Positions 46,001 to 58,700 of a stretch of 64,000 nucleotides of DNA are shown here, piece after piece. A program made the translations under genes and the position numbers. The notes beneath the pieces are model-generated. The model had not been told where the DNA came from. It did no database searches and saw nothing but the letters and a program-made list of their open reading frames with translations. The DNA is taken from contig OU612069.1 in assembly GCA_914767715.1 (NCBI GenBank), forward strand, positions 5,270,001 to 5,334,000. Direction: 5' to 3'. Position 1 is the stretch's first letter; each line of letters begins with the position of its first letter. Source of the DNA: Membranipora membranacea (Eukaryota; Bryozoa; Gymnolaemata; Cheilostomatida; Membraniporidae).

Positions 46001-46970
46001 GGCTGATCAGTTTAAACATTCCTCCATCTCTAGTCCAAAATTTGTGAAACTCACATCTTTTTGCAATCATTGTTTTAAGTATCTGATGGTTATCATTTAT
46101 CAAGTCTCCCCTGCGTACTTAACAGACCTTGAAAGAAATACTCATGGTGACTCGATATGGTCAATTTAACGAACCCCCTGGGAAAGAGGTGTGTGTGTGT
46201 TGGGTAGTGCCCACATACCAAGACCTGGTTACATTTTCTAAAAACACAAAGGGGCAAATTAAAACTGTATTAAAAGTTATACAATGCACCCCTTGTTTTA
46301 CTGAACCATCATATCCAAACAGAACTAAATACACCTAAATGAACATGCATGTCATGGCTGGTTATATGCCGCAAGTTTTCAATTAAATAACCAGTCATCC
46401 TCATATTACCTACATGGCACTAAGATGTACTTCTTGTGTAACAATTGTTTAGACAAAATATAGGGGAACAAGTTCAATAAATGCAGGAACTCTCATTGAT
46501 AGGTCATAAGACTTTTCAGTTTTAACATTTCCCCACCTCTAGCCCAAATTTTAAGAGGCTTACTTAAATTTGCAATCATTGATTTAAGATTCATGTGTTG
46601 CCTATGCAACGTCAATGGAACTAAATCACAATATATTGAAGCAGTCTTTTAGAAACAAGTCTTTGGTTTGGTCAATCACTTATATTCTCTTGACATACTC
46701 ATCCGAGAACAAAATACTGCAGCCTGTCTAGCAATCATGTATTAGGAGAGCTAGTTGTGATACTGTTGAGATATTTGAATACTAGATGCACAAAAATGAC
46801 AAAAAGAGAAGGTAACGTTAATTATAAAATGTCCAGTTATGTCTATTCTCTTTACATGAGAGCTCCAATTCAGATTCGATCAATGAAACTTAATAGATGA
46901 TCAATTTTGAATTGTGTGCACAATAAATATTGCTAATATTGTCAATTTTTTAATATCAAATCGTAATATA
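43000..46970 (+). repeat. Diverged block R relatives, partly doubled
   Basis: The R landmarks appear in order: the 230-bp repeat type (43340), a G tract (44101), ATAGTCATCGATGACAGGATC (44201), CAAGTGGGAGATGTGG (44872) and CACTGATTTGC-like pieces. The 3' part then occurs twice (about 45630-46080 and 46130-46800). Divergence from R copies 1 and 4 is visibly larger than between those two. No coding gene is seen. Confidence 0.6.
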
Positions 46971-47199
46971 ATTGCATATGTATGTGCTTTCATTTTCTTT
47001 TCGCCTAATTAAATCGATGATGCACCAACTAAATTATTTGCACTTAAAACGGGAGTTCCCAATTTTGAGTTTTCCTCAAAGGAAAGTTAGTGCAATGGGG
47101 TCAGACCAATTTTGTCCTGACCTCTTTCAGCGCCGCTGTAGGGAAGCGCATCTTGCTTACTCAAAGGTACTACTGTTGTAAGCATCTGACTCACATGTT

Positions 47200-47700
47200 T
47201 GTTTCAGATATTCATTGGTATTTCTAGTCATGCAAGTTAGGTGATTCAGATGTGAAACTCAGTCTATAATTGCTGACTAAAAATATAGACTTACTATGTT
47301 AGTATAAATTTTTAATTAAATTTGTTTTCTTGTGATGCATGTTATGCGATTCAATTTGTCAGTCCATGATGACATCATTTCACTCCATCAATAAAAAATG
47401 TGGAATATTCACTAGCCTTAGCTTCTGACTGGTATAATTGTGATGCATCGATGCTCGATGCATCAAAGACAGATGTTATGACAGTATCCTATTTTGATTT
47501 TGAGTTGATTTTCTCAAACTAATTTTTCAGGGCATGTTGTCCTCAAACATTTTGACAAATTTAAGTATTTGGGAGTAATTTTAGACTAAAATATGAGTTT
47601 TAAATCCCATGTCAATGAGATTAAACAAAACCTAACCGAGTCATGGCAAACTTTAAGAGAAATCACCATACTCAGAGGGAACAAACTAGTTGTACAACAA
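47200..47700 (+). pseudogene. LINE reverse transcriptase fragment, copy a
   Basis: The plus-strand reading contains LASDWYN, then DASKTDVMTVSYFDFEL, and in another frame FDKFKYLGVILD followed by NMSFKSHVNEIKQNL. These fit the end of a non-LTR RT, where W, LN.SKT.VM and KYLGV.LD occur in this order. Stops and frame changes make it inactive. Its relatives are at 53400-53660, 62130-62420 and 63380-63680. Confidence 0.6.
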
Positions 47701-47735
47701 GTTGGATATACTACTGTTGCAAGCATCTGACTCAC

Positions 47736-47876
47736 CTCTTCGGAAGGCCAGTTAATCTACACCAACTCGCATCTATACTCTTCAACGATGGAATTTCCCC
47801 CAATCTCGCAGGTAATGTCCGTAGGCCTTCATTGTTATAAACATCTAACAACTCCAGTCCTGGCAGTTTGCAGATG
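47736..47876 (-). CDS. LRR exon A (two LRR units), candidate distal exon of the ROCO-caspase gene
   Basis: The exon lies between CACCACAG and donor GTGAGT and is 141 nt long. It is phase 2 at both ends, so it can be added or lost without shifting the frame. It encodes two 23-24-residue LRR units, ICKLPGLELLDVYNNEGL and ARLGEIPSLKSIDASWCRL, ending GLPK. The style matches LGQLTKLEVLDIRRN of the Roc exon, 20 kb downstream on the same strand. That it belongs to that gene is inferred from strand, phase and repeat type. Confidence 0.7.
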
Positions 47877-48019
47877 CTGTGGTGGATAAATAAAATAATG
47901 TTAAAATACAATGCAATACTGCTTGTCAGTTGATGGAGCAAAGACAATTGAGCAACGCATTCCATTAATAGAAGAAAATTTCGGTTTGATCAATTAACCA
48001 TGTAAGTTGTAACTATCAG

Positions 48020-48600
48020 ATATAGATAAATGTATGAATTTTAAATCTCATGTCAAAGAGATTAAATGAAACCTAACCGAATCATAGCAAAATTTGAGAG
48101 GAGACGCAAGTTTTTGAATGAAACCTTAGCTGCAGTCGTGTCCACAGGGTAAATAAACCCAAATATTGAATATAACCTTATTGCTCTAATTAATATATCT
48201 AAAAGAGTCCTAAGAGTCGATTTGTGATGTTTAAACATCATAAATCTAAATTGTCTTAAACTTAGCAAAAGCAAAAGCATATCAATTTCATCATCAAGCG
48301 GTACCATTATTTATTCCTTTTAACCGTTTTCAAACTGACTTGAATTGGTCTCACTAGTGAACTTTGGTGCCAAATTATTCAATGACTTGCCTCTGACCAT
48401 TAAGCTGTGCCCTGAGCTGAAATTATTCAAGTTAGACGTCAAAATCAAAATCAAATTTTTTGTGCAGAATTATTAAACTTTTCTACCTCAAAATACTTGT
48501 ATTTTTATTCTTCTTATTCTAAAAAATTCAACTGTAAAATCTATATATTTTACATTTTGGTTTTCCTAGTAGTTCAAGCACACTTTCATTATTTATTCTT
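48020..48600 (+). pseudogene. LINE 3' end, copy a
   Basis: After the LRR exon the LINE reading resumes (NFKSHVKEIK, repeating part of 47590-47640), then LINISKRVLRV, and near 48360 NFGAKLFNDLPLTIKLCPEL, which has the usual look of the C-terminal end of LINE ORF2. A closely related copy lies at 54580-55130. It is broken by stops. Confidence 0.55.
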
Positions 48601-49489
48601 TTGAAAAAGTCCTTGGTACCCGGATTATGGACCATATTCCCTTGACTCAGATTATCTTAATCTTCAAGAGAAAGGGATGACATTATTCGTTTGGCAGATC
48701 ACACAAAATCAGGCTGGCCTACATCGCCATAGGGAGAAGCACCAAATTTTCTTGCCCCAATAAACATCCTGAAACTCTATTGATTTGATGACCACTGGCC
48801 AAGTCATACAGTATATAGGGTATAATGCTATGTAGGCCTATTGAGATTTTCAATCCGAGAATATTTCTTGCCATAGTAATTGTTATTATTATAATATTTA
48901 ACAAATTATGGATTTACTTATTTGTTTCTATAAATGCAGTATTTTCAAGTGGGAAATGTGGAGTGGAGGTTAACATAAATATTTTCCTGAAATGATATTG
49001 AAAACAATATTATTGCGCTATGGTTATTAGAGTTATGTACAGCTTTCAGTTAGAAAATGCGCAGTTCCCTCATTTAAGCATGCAGGACAAGAATAATAAT
49101 ACCATTTTTAAGGGCGTGATTAGATCGTTGGAATTTGTAAGAACACAATTCCCATTTCAGCAATATGTGGGTGTAGACTCGTGATACAGACAGTGGTGTG
49201 AACTTGATATGTGCTGCCCAAAACGATATTCATATTTATTATCATTTTTATTTATTGTGATATTCATTGTTTATTTGAGCCAATTGTTACATATTAAATG
49301 CAATTACTTTCAGTTACATTGATTATGAGCCTGCCTGCCAGCATGTCTGAAAATCAACAAACCTACTCAGGTGGCTAAAACTGTGACAACATTTAATATA
49401 ACCTTATTGCTCTACTTAATATATCTAAAAGAGTCCTACGAGTTGATAGCAGATGTTTAAACATCATAAATCTAAATTATCTAGGTATT
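48601..49489 (+). repeat. Diverged R-like sequence
   Basis: Pieces such as GATTTTCAATCCGAGAATATTTCTTGCC-type sequence and CAAGTGGGAAATGTGG match the R family. From about 49390 a short piece related to the LINE 3' part (ATATCTAAAAGAGTCCTA) is attached. No gene is seen. Confidence 0.5.
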
Positions 49490-51965
49490 AAGGTAGGTAT
49501 TAGGTATTGAAAAAATTAAGAGTGTATTGTGATCACATTAACCCCTCTGTACTGAAATGACTTAGGTAAAATAATGAATAAATCTGCCAGACCATGTTTT
49601 AGAATCCCAATATTTCTCTGTCATGTGGAGGTTTCTAAAATCACTGGTTCTTCTATCATACCTAGGTACTCTTTATGTTCTGCTTTCACAATTAAATATG
49701 GGTTCCATTTTCATATTACGAACAAAAATCTAAGTCAGCATTCGATACTCATAATATGATATTATTTTAAGTGATGTCATGTTAGAAGACAAGACTACAG
49801 GTTCACATCAAATCTTCAGTGTGATATTAATATTGTAACACTGTATTGTGCTGAGTGTGAGGCCTCTTTACAATTCAAAGCTTTTCATTGTTTCAACCTT
49901 TGGTAAACAAAAGAATCCTTGATATGCTGTGCCTGTTTCTTTTCAATAGAGGATAAATGTAGCATGTCAGCTTGAATCCAAAGTTAATATGAGAAAACTA
50001 AGAATAAATTTTTAGAAATGTTGCATTAAATAAAGGTGAGATACGATAGAGTGACCCTAAATGATTCATCTATTGGCAACGTCACAACGAGGTCACACAA
50101 AAAAATTGACGCTTCTAGTATTTGTAGAAGTGCATTTTGATTGAGTCATCTGGTTAATAAAAGATAATTTTTTGCCAACATTCCATCATGTGTTATGAAA
50201 TTCATCATTTTTCGCATTCATTTCATTAATTGAATAGTGATTAAACCACCAAGTTTGGACAATAACTTTCAATCATTCTGTGATGGTTTCTGCATCAATG
50301 TTAAAAAATGTCGGGGGAGATAAAGAGGAAACCACATAAGTCAGTGAGAAGCAGAAATAACATCAAATTAAGAACAAGATGCTGCTGTTTGTAAAGCAAT
50401 TTTGAAACTCGAAATCCGATCAAAATTGATTGAGTTATGAAGATAACACCTGAATTGTTGACAATAAATCAATGATAATATCATTGCTTACTGCACCTTC
50501 CAATGACAATGCTTTGCCCACAATTGAGTGCCTCACTTCAGCTACATTTAGTATCCTGTCTAGGTTTATAATTAAGTCTTTCGGTGCTATTGATTATGTT
50601 ACAAAAATTAATAAAAGTTTGTTATCATATTTCAATTAAGGTGCAATAATCTAGTATTTACCCTAAAATATGCAGCCTATATCTTGCTCATAAAATTGGT
50701 CACAGCTTTAGAGTGTCACAATACACAAATTAGTAATATTTAATTCTAGACGTATCCGTAAAAATTTTTAATCATTTAGTTGAGGGACAAAAATCATGCT
50801 GCTAGATATTTTGTTATTACTCGCACATTCATATCTTCTGCATATAAGTGTAGGTAGACTCTTAATCTTTACCAGTAGGGGATGATCTAATGAAGTCATT
50901 TGCCGAACAATCAAGTAGGCCTATTGAGAATTTCAATCTCGGAATATTTTTCCAAAAAGTAATTGTTATTATTATAAATACCTAACTATGGATTTAATTA
51001 CTTATTTTTATAAGAATAATACGGAATCTTCAAGTGGGAGATGTGGGATGGAAGTCAACAAAAGTATTTTGATATAGAAAAGCATATTATTGTGATATGG
51101 TTATTAGACTATTTTGAGCAATTGAAGGGCTTTTGTTTAGTAGATGTGTGTTTGCCCATTTAAGCCTGCATTACAAGACTAAAATCCATCTTTTACAGCA
51201 CAATTGGAGCAATTGAAATAGTAAGAAGATACTTCCTAATTTAGCGATATGTTGGTGTAGACTTGTGAAACAGATAGTGGTGTGAACTTGATCACTGCTG
51301 CCAAAAAAATGAATTTCCTATTGAATTCATCGTATATATGTAGCAAATTGGTACATATTGAATTTAATTATTTTCAATAACTTGGACTATGAACCTGTCT
51401 GCTAACATGTCTGACAAACAACAAAAAACCAATAAGGTGGCAACAACAGTAATTATTTTGTCTTTTTGTAATGTGACAGTGATTATTTTTTTCTTTTTGT
51501 TTTTGTAAATTTTCTTGATAGAGAAACTGCTTTAGTTCATAAAATTAATAAAGTGTAGCGGCACATCTGGCAGTTCAATGATTTGATGAAAAATTAAAAT
51601 GTGTTGATACCTTTAGTCGGTGTTGATTTTTTTTAAGCACTCACCTCCAGGTAAGTGGCTGACAGGATACCTGACCGTCAGCCTGTGTCCATGCGGACAC
51701 AGTTGGGGGGGACAACCTGTACTGGACCGGTATAGACGGAAGGGCAACTTGTTTTATTGGACAGACCAATTTTGCTGAACAGGCATGTGCGGATAGTCAA
51801 AACAGAATGCCAAACTTCTTCAGCTTTACCGACTGGCCCCTAGTGAAATTACATTGTTGCTAGCATGGTGCCTAGTTGACATTATGCTGAGAACAGCTTA
51901 AATTAAGAGATTTTATGTGCCAGTTAGAAGTCTTCATCCATAAGAAGAGATGTTAGAGCCTGTGT
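49490..51965 (+). repeat. Duplicated block Q, copy 2 (5' truncated)
   Basis: It follows Q copy 1 from its position near 32920 and Q copy 3 at about 6.27 kb distance. It includes a 61-codon frame MNKSARPCFRIPIFLCHVEV that is also open in copy 3 (55872) but broken in copy 1. Conservation of that frame in two copies may reflect recent duplication only. It ends where R-like sequence starts near 51970. Confidence 0.7.
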
Positions 51966-53330
51966 AAAATTGCACAGGATAGTGAATGATGACAGGAGCA
52001 CATCTGAAAGCTAAAAATCCCACCTGGTTAGGAAGCCCTAACCTGAGCAACCCTGATTATCACAATAGACAACATTTTAAATGACTTAGATTTAGATATG
52101 TTTATAATCTTAGCAATCTTAGAAGTTGTGCCCATTTCATATTTTCTTAAAAGTTAGTAATTGGTAGATCATTGAACTGAGGCAGTTCTTGACATTTGAC
52201 GGGACAACCTGTACTGAAAAGGCATAAACAGATGGAAAATTTGTTTTAATGGACAGACAGTTTTAGCTGGGCGGATATACCAAATTGGATGGCCATTTTT
52301 TTTTCAGCTCAATGACCTCCTCCCACTTGCTCTAAATTAAATGACATTGGCGGCAAAGCGATTTTGGACTGATCAATTTAACAAGCCACCTGGAAAAGAG
52401 GTATGGGTTGGGTATACCATGGATTGGCTACATTTTTTATAGAAACAGAGGGGCAACAACAAATAACATAGTACACCACCTGTATTATTGAACCTTATCG
52501 GAACAGACCTAAATAGACCTAAATGAACATGCATGCAATGGCTGGTTTATGCCACAAAGTAAATATTAAAAAGCTGCTCAATTCATCCTTATATTAACTA
52601 ATATGGCACTTATATGTTCTTCTTGTGACTTGCCTTTTAAGACAATAATAGGGGAATGAGTGACAAAACAGCAGACTGATCAGTTAAAACATTCCTCCAT
52701 CTCTAACTCACATTTTGTGAGACTCACTTCTTTTTGCAATCATTGATTTAAGTTTCATATATTGCCAATGCAACGTCTATCGAACCAAGTCACAATTTAT
52801 TAAAGCAGTCTTTTTGAAACCAGTCTTTGATTTGGCCAAACACTTATTTTCTCTTGACATACTCATTTGAGAACAAACTACTGCAGCCTGTCTAGCAATC
52901 CTGTATAAGGAGAGGAATTTGTGATACTGTTGAGATAGTTGAATACTAGATGCATAAAAATGACAAAAAGAGAGGGTAATGTTAACTTTAAAATGTCCAG
53001 TTTTGTCTTTTCTCTTAACATGAGAGCTCCAATTCAGTGTTAATCAATGAAACTTAATAGATGAGCAATTTTGAATTGTGTGCATGATAAATATTGCTAA
53101 TATTGTTAAATTGTTAATATTGAATCGTAATATAATTGCATATGTATGTGCTTTAATTTTCCTTGCGCCCAATTAAATCACTGATGCACCAACTAAAATA
53201 TTTGCACTTAAAACCGGAGTTCCCAATTTTATGTTTTCCTCAAAGGAAAGTTAGTGTAATGGGGTCCTGAACTCTTTTAGCGCCGCTGTAGGGAAGCGCA
53301 TCTTGCTTACTCAAAGGTACTACTGTTGCA
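51966..53330 (+). repeat. Diverged block R, copy 3
   Basis: Shortened R sequence: CACAGGATAGTGAATGATGA (51972), CATTTGACGGGACAACCTG (52194), CTTGACATACTCATTTGAG (52854). It ends near 53330 with CAAAGGTACTACTGTTGCAAG, a piece of the intron beside the LRR exons. No gene. Confidence 0.6.
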
Positions 53331-53399
53331 AGCATCTGATTTGAAACTCAATCATTAATTGCTCACTAAAAATATAGACTTAATTTGTAAACATAATTG

Positions 53400-53665
53400 C
53401 TTAATTATTTCAATTTATCAATCCATAGTGACATTTCACTCAATCCATAAAAACGTGGAATATTCACTAGCCTTAGCTTCTGACTGGTATAATTTTGATG
53501 CATTGATAGTCGACGCATCAAAGACAGATGTTATGAAAGTCTCCTATTTTGATTTTGAGGTGATTTCTTTAACTAATTTTTTGTCCTCAATCATTCTGAC
53601 AAATTTAAATATTTAGAAGTAATTTTTGATAAAAATATGAGTTTCAAATCCAATGTCAATGTCAA
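53400..53665 (+). pseudogene. LINE reverse transcriptase fragment, copy b
   Basis: It gives the same reading as copy a, with LALASDWYNFDALIVDASKT and YFDFE, then a frame change. It breaks off at AATGTCAATGTCAATG, where the A+T-rich insertion starts. Confidence 0.55.
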
Positions 53666-53669
53666 TGCT

Positions 53670-54100
53670 GACCCTTTTTATGAGACAAAAATTGACTGCA
53701 AATATAATTTGATATTTATTATAATATATAATATAATAAATATATCATTAAAATAAAGCGAAACCATAATATTTCAGCTTCGAATTTTGAATGTTATATA
53801 AATCCAACCTGAAAATATTAATTCGGAATAAAAAATATATATTTTATGTTATTGTTATACAAAACAATTCTATATTTAGTACAATCATTTAATATATATA
53901 TGGAATTTTTTACAAAACAAACTTAGCTGTATATTCATGACACCTTCCTTCATGATACAGAAATTCATTGTGATTGATAAGGTTTTTTTTATAATTTAAT
54001 GTATTATTATTCAATTTTAATTGTATTAAAAATCAAGATTTTCCGATACCTTTTTTATATCAGCATAAAGGTCAGATTTATGGATTTCCGAATATAAAAA
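53670..54100. mobile_element. A+T-rich insertion found only in the second LRR cassette
   Basis: About 430 bases with very high A+T content (TTATAATATATAATATAATA near 53718) separate the LINE fragment from the LRR exon in this copy; the equivalent place near 47640 has no such stretch. It has no open frame of note and no inverted ends that I can define, so its class is unknown. Confidence 0.4.
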
Positions 54101-54287
54101 TCAATTGAAGTTAGCAGAAACCGAGGAGTTTTTACAGCAAGATGTCTCATCTGCTTCCTTTATGGCATATGTAAAACTTTGCAAAAGTATGGTCTCATCT
54201 GTGAATAATGAAGGGAAATTACTCAGAAAAACACAACCCTATTGTACAAAAGGTCCGATATATTACTGTTGCAAGCATCTGACTCAC

Positions 54288-54428
54288 CTGTCTGGAAGGC
54301 TGGTCAAGCCACAGCTCCAAGCCTTTATACTCTTCAATGATTGAATTTCCCCCAATTTTGCAGGTAATGTCTGTAGACCCTTATTCCCAGTAACATCTAG
54401 CGACTCCAGTCCTGGCAGATTGCAGATG
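54288..54428 (-). CDS. LRR exon B (two LRR units), candidate distal exon of the ROCO-caspase gene
   Basis: It has the same length (141 nt), phase (2 and 2), acceptor (CACCACAG) and donor (GTGAGTCAG) as exon A, 6,552 bases away. It reads ICNLPGLESLDVTGNKGL and AKLGEIQSLKSIKAWSCGL, ending TSLPD. Joining B to A restores Ser at the junction and continues the LRR spacing without error. Substitutions between A and B mostly fall on the variable LRR positions. Confidence 0.7.
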
Positions 54429-54579
54429 CTGTGGTGGATAAATAACAGAATGTTAAAATACCATGCAATACTGCTTGTCAGTTGATGGAGCAAACACAAT
54501 TGAGCAACACATTCTATTATTAGGAGAAAGTTCCAGATTGATCAATTACCCATGTAAGTTGTAACTATCAGATATAGAT

Positions 54580-55130
54580 AAATGTCTGAATTTTAAATCC
54601 CATGCCAAAGACACTTTGAGAGAAAAAGTAAGTTTTTGAATGAAACCTTAGCTGCAGTCGTGTACACAGGGTAAATAAAACCAAAGATTGAATATAACTT
54701 TATTGCTCTAATTAATATATCTAAAAGAGTCCTAACAGTCGAGAGCAGATGTTTAAACATCATAAATCTAAATTGACTTAAACTTAGCCAAGGCAAAAGC
54801 ATATCAATTTCATCATCAAGCGGTACCATTATTTATACCTTTTAACCATTTTCAAACTGATTTGAATTGGTCTCACTAGTGAAGTTTGGTGCCAAATTAT
54901 TTAATGACTTGCCTCTGACCATTAAGCTGTGCCCTGAGCTCAAATTATTCAAGTTAGACATAAAAATCCACCTTTTTGCGCAGAATTATTAAACTTTTCT
55001 ACATCATTTTACTTGTATGTTTATTCTTCGTATTCTAAAAATTTCAACCGTAATCTCTTTATTTTTTACGTTTTGGTTTTCCTAGTAGTTCAAACACACT
55101 TTCATTATTAATTCTTTTAAAAGAAATCCT
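54580..55130 (+). pseudogene. LINE 3' end, copy b
   Basis: It is closely related to 48020-48600 at about 6.5 kb distance. The reading FGAKLFNDLPLTIKLCPELK and following residues again resembles the C-terminus of LINE ORF2. Stops are present. Confidence 0.55.
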
Positions 55131-55509
55131 TGGTACCCATGTTATGGACCATATTCCCTTGACCTATTAATACTACAAGAATGAATATGCAATATATATA
55201 AGTGATTATGTGAGCATTGTGTTAATTAAGGTTGTATCCCTGTTGATCAATATTACTTTTCACAGGTTTCAAGATTATATATCACAAAGCTAGAAGATAT
55301 CCATAGATTGGTTCTCCCAAATGCAAATAATACTGATATACCTATGGCATAAAATAATTAAATTAAAAATGGCAATCAGTTGCCACAACTCTGGAAATTG
55401 GTATTGCATATCTTTTTCAGCATATCAACAACACTCTGAATCATCAAAATCAAAAATAATAGTCTGCTGTGCCTGGCCAGTGGCTTTATTTTTGTGTGCC
55501 TAATACTGT
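55131..55509. other. No gene seen
   Basis: A+T-rich link between the LINE 3' end and block Q copy 3. A short piece recurs near 62650-62710 (TATATAAGTG then TTAAGGTTGTATCCCT), which ties it to the LINE-associated sequence. Confidence 0.45.
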
Positions 55510-58500
55510 TTGCTGACAAAACACTAGAGTCTAGAAGTTTTGAAATATTACAACTTAACGCAGTGGAATTGCTGTGTGTGCCCCTGTACGAATTAATATG
55601 GTTGAGATACAATGCTTGGATGGAGCTTGAATTTGCTACTTTGTGACAGGAATTTGCGAGATCTGGTCTCTATTATCAGTGCTAATAGTGATGATGTGTA
55701 AATTTGCTGTAAGGTATGATATGGGCAGGATACTGAAACCTGGTGGCCTGAAGTTAGGAGAGGCAAGCTCATAAGACTTGACAAGTTATCTTATAGGTAT
55801 TAAAATAATTAAGAGTGTACTGTGATCACATTCACCCCTTTCATGTGTACTAAAATGACTTAGGTAAAATTATGAATAAATCTGCCAGTCCCTGTTTTAG
55901 AATCCCAATATTTCTTTGTCATGTGGAGGGTTCTAAAATTACTGGTTCTTCCATCATACCTAGGTACCTTATATATTCCGCTTTCACAATTAAATATGGG
56001 TTCCATTTTCATAACAGGAACATTAATCTAAGTCGGCATTCAATACTCATAGTCTGATATTATAAATGATGTCATGTTAGAAGACAAGAATACAGGTTCA
56101 CATCAAATCTTCATTGTGATATGAATATTGTATCATTGCATTGTGCTGATTGTGAGGCCTCTATAGAATTCAATACTTTTCTTTGTTTCAACTTTTGGTA
56201 AACAAAAGAATCCTTTATATGCTGTGCCTGATTCTTTTCAATAGAGGATAAATATAGCATGTCAGCTTGCATCCAAAGTTTATATGAGAAAACTGAGAAT
56301 AAATTTCTAGAAATGCTGCATTAAAAGAATGGAAAACACGATAGAGTGACCCTAAATGAATCTTCTTTTAGCAACGTCACAACGAGGTCACACAAAAAAG
56401 TGGACGCTTTTAGCATTTGTGGAAGTGCATTTTAATTGAGTCATCTGGTTAATAAAAGATAATATTTTGCCAACATTTCATCACGTTGTATGAAATTCAT
56501 GATTTTTTGCATTCATTTCGTGGATTAAATAGTAATTACACTGCTAAGCCTGGACAGTAACTTTCAGTCATTTTGTGATGGTTTCTGCATCAAATTAAAA
56601 AAAATGTAGGGGGAGATGAAGAGGAAACCATATAAGTCACTTAGAAGCAGAAATAACACCAAGTTGATAACAAGATGCTGCAATTTTGAAACTCGAAATC
56701 CGATCAAAATTGATTGAGTTATGTTGACAGTAAACCAATGATAATATCATTGCTTACTACACCTTCCAATGACGTTGTGTTGCCCACAATTGAGTGCCTC
56801 AATTCAGCCATATGTAGTGTCCTGTCTAGGTTTCTAATTAAGTCTATGGGTGCAATTGATTATGTTACAAAAATTCATAGAAATTTGTTATCATATTTCA
56901 ATTAAGGTGCGATAATCTAGTATGTACCCTAAAATATACAGCCTATATCTTGCTCATGAAATTGGTCACAGCTTTAGAGTGTCACAATACACAAATTAGT
57001 AATATTTACTTCTAAACTTATAACTACTGATAACTTATAATCGTTTAGTTGAGGGACGAAAAATCATGCTGCTAGATATTTTGTCATCACTCGCACATAC
57101 AAATCTTCTGCAAATAAGTATAGCTATACTCTTAATATTTACAAGTAGGGGAAGATCTAATGAAGTCATTTGCCGAACAATCAAGCAGGCCTATTGAGAT
57201 TTTCAATCTTGGAATATTTTTCCATAAAGTAATTGTGATTATTATAATTACCTAACTATGGATTTAATTACTTATTTTTATAAGAATAATACGGAATCTT
57301 CAAATGGGAGATGTGGGATGGAAGTCAACAAAATTATTTTGATATAGAAAAACATATTATTGTGATATTGATAGTAGGGCTTACGGTTAGAAGATGTGTC
57401 TTTGCCCATTTAAGCCTGCATTACCAGACTAAAATCCATTTTTTACAGCACAATTGGTGTGAACTTGATTAGTGCTGCCAAAAAAAATGAATTTACTATG
57501 ATATTCAAGAGCCTGTCTGCAAACATCTCTGACAAACAACAAAACCGATAAGGTGGTAACAACAGTATTTATTTTGTCTTTTTGTCCTGTGATGGTAATT
57601 ATGTTCTCCTTTTTGTTTTTGTAAATGCTTTTGAGAGAGAAACTGCTTTAGTTCATAACATTAAGAAAGTTTAGCGGCACATCTGGCAGTTCAATGATTC
57701 AATGAAAAAGAAGCTGTGTTGATACCTTTAGTCGGCGTTGATTTTTATTTTTAAGCACTCACCACCAGGTAAGTGGCTGACAGGATACCCGACCATTAGC
57801 CTGTGTCCATGCGGACACAGTTGGGGGGACAACCTGTACTGGACCGGTATAGAAGGAAAGGCAACTTGTTTTATTGGACAGACCAATTTTGCTGAATAGG
57901 CATGGGCGGATAGTCAAAACGGAATGCCCAACTGCTTCAGCTTGATCTGAAGCCTTTACCGACTGGCCCCTAGTGAAATTACATTATTGCTAGCAAGGTG
58001 CTTAGTTGACATTATGCTGAGAACAGCTTAAATTAAGAGATTGTATGTGCCAGTTAAAAGTCTTCATCCACAAGTAGAGATGTTAGGGCCCGTGTAAAAT
58101 TTACACAAATTTGGAGCAGTCCAGTGCTATAAATAGCAAGATTGCTCTTGTATGATGACTGTAATGACTGAATACTTTAAAACACCACCTGTATTACTGA
58201 CCCTTATTTGAGCAGACCAGAATAGACCTAGATGAGCATGCATGCAATGACTGGTTCATGTTCTAGCTTGAATTTAAAAAACCTATCATAGCAAGCAAGC
58301 ATTTTCACTTTTACTACACGGCACTTAGACGTACTTCTTGTGTTACACTTGTTTAGACAAAGAGGGGAATAAGTGACAATAACAGCAGGTACTCCCATTA
58401 TTATGTCATAAGACTGATCAGTGTAAACATCCCTAAATCTCTAGCCCACATTTGGTGATGCTCGCTTCCTTTTGCCATCATTGTTCTAAGCCATGGATCT

Positions 58501-58700
58501 TGCCAATGCGACGCCCATCGAATTAAGTCACAATATATTGAAACAGTCTCGTAGAAACCAGTCTGCTCAAACACCTACTCATTCGAGAACAAACTACTGC
58601 AGCCATTCTAGCATTCCCGTTTAAGGAGAGCGAGGTATGAAACTGCATAAAAATGACATAAAGAGGAAGCAATCGTACTTGAAAAATAGCCAGTCTTGTC
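55510..58700 (+). repeat. Duplicated block Q, copy 3
   Basis: It is the most complete relative of 32700-36040, lacking the 230-bp insertion. It includes the 18-bp near-perfect palindrome TGTGTCCATGCGGACACA (57804) and the P-related inverted segment near 56700-56890. It passes directly into R copy 4, as Q copy 1 passes into R copy 1, so Q plus R duplicated as one unit. Confidence 0.75.

Noticed and set aside
49574-49759. MNKSA-type frame as a real small gene (also 55872-56057)
   Set aside because: It is broken in Q copy 1 and lacks any motif; sharing by duplication explains it.
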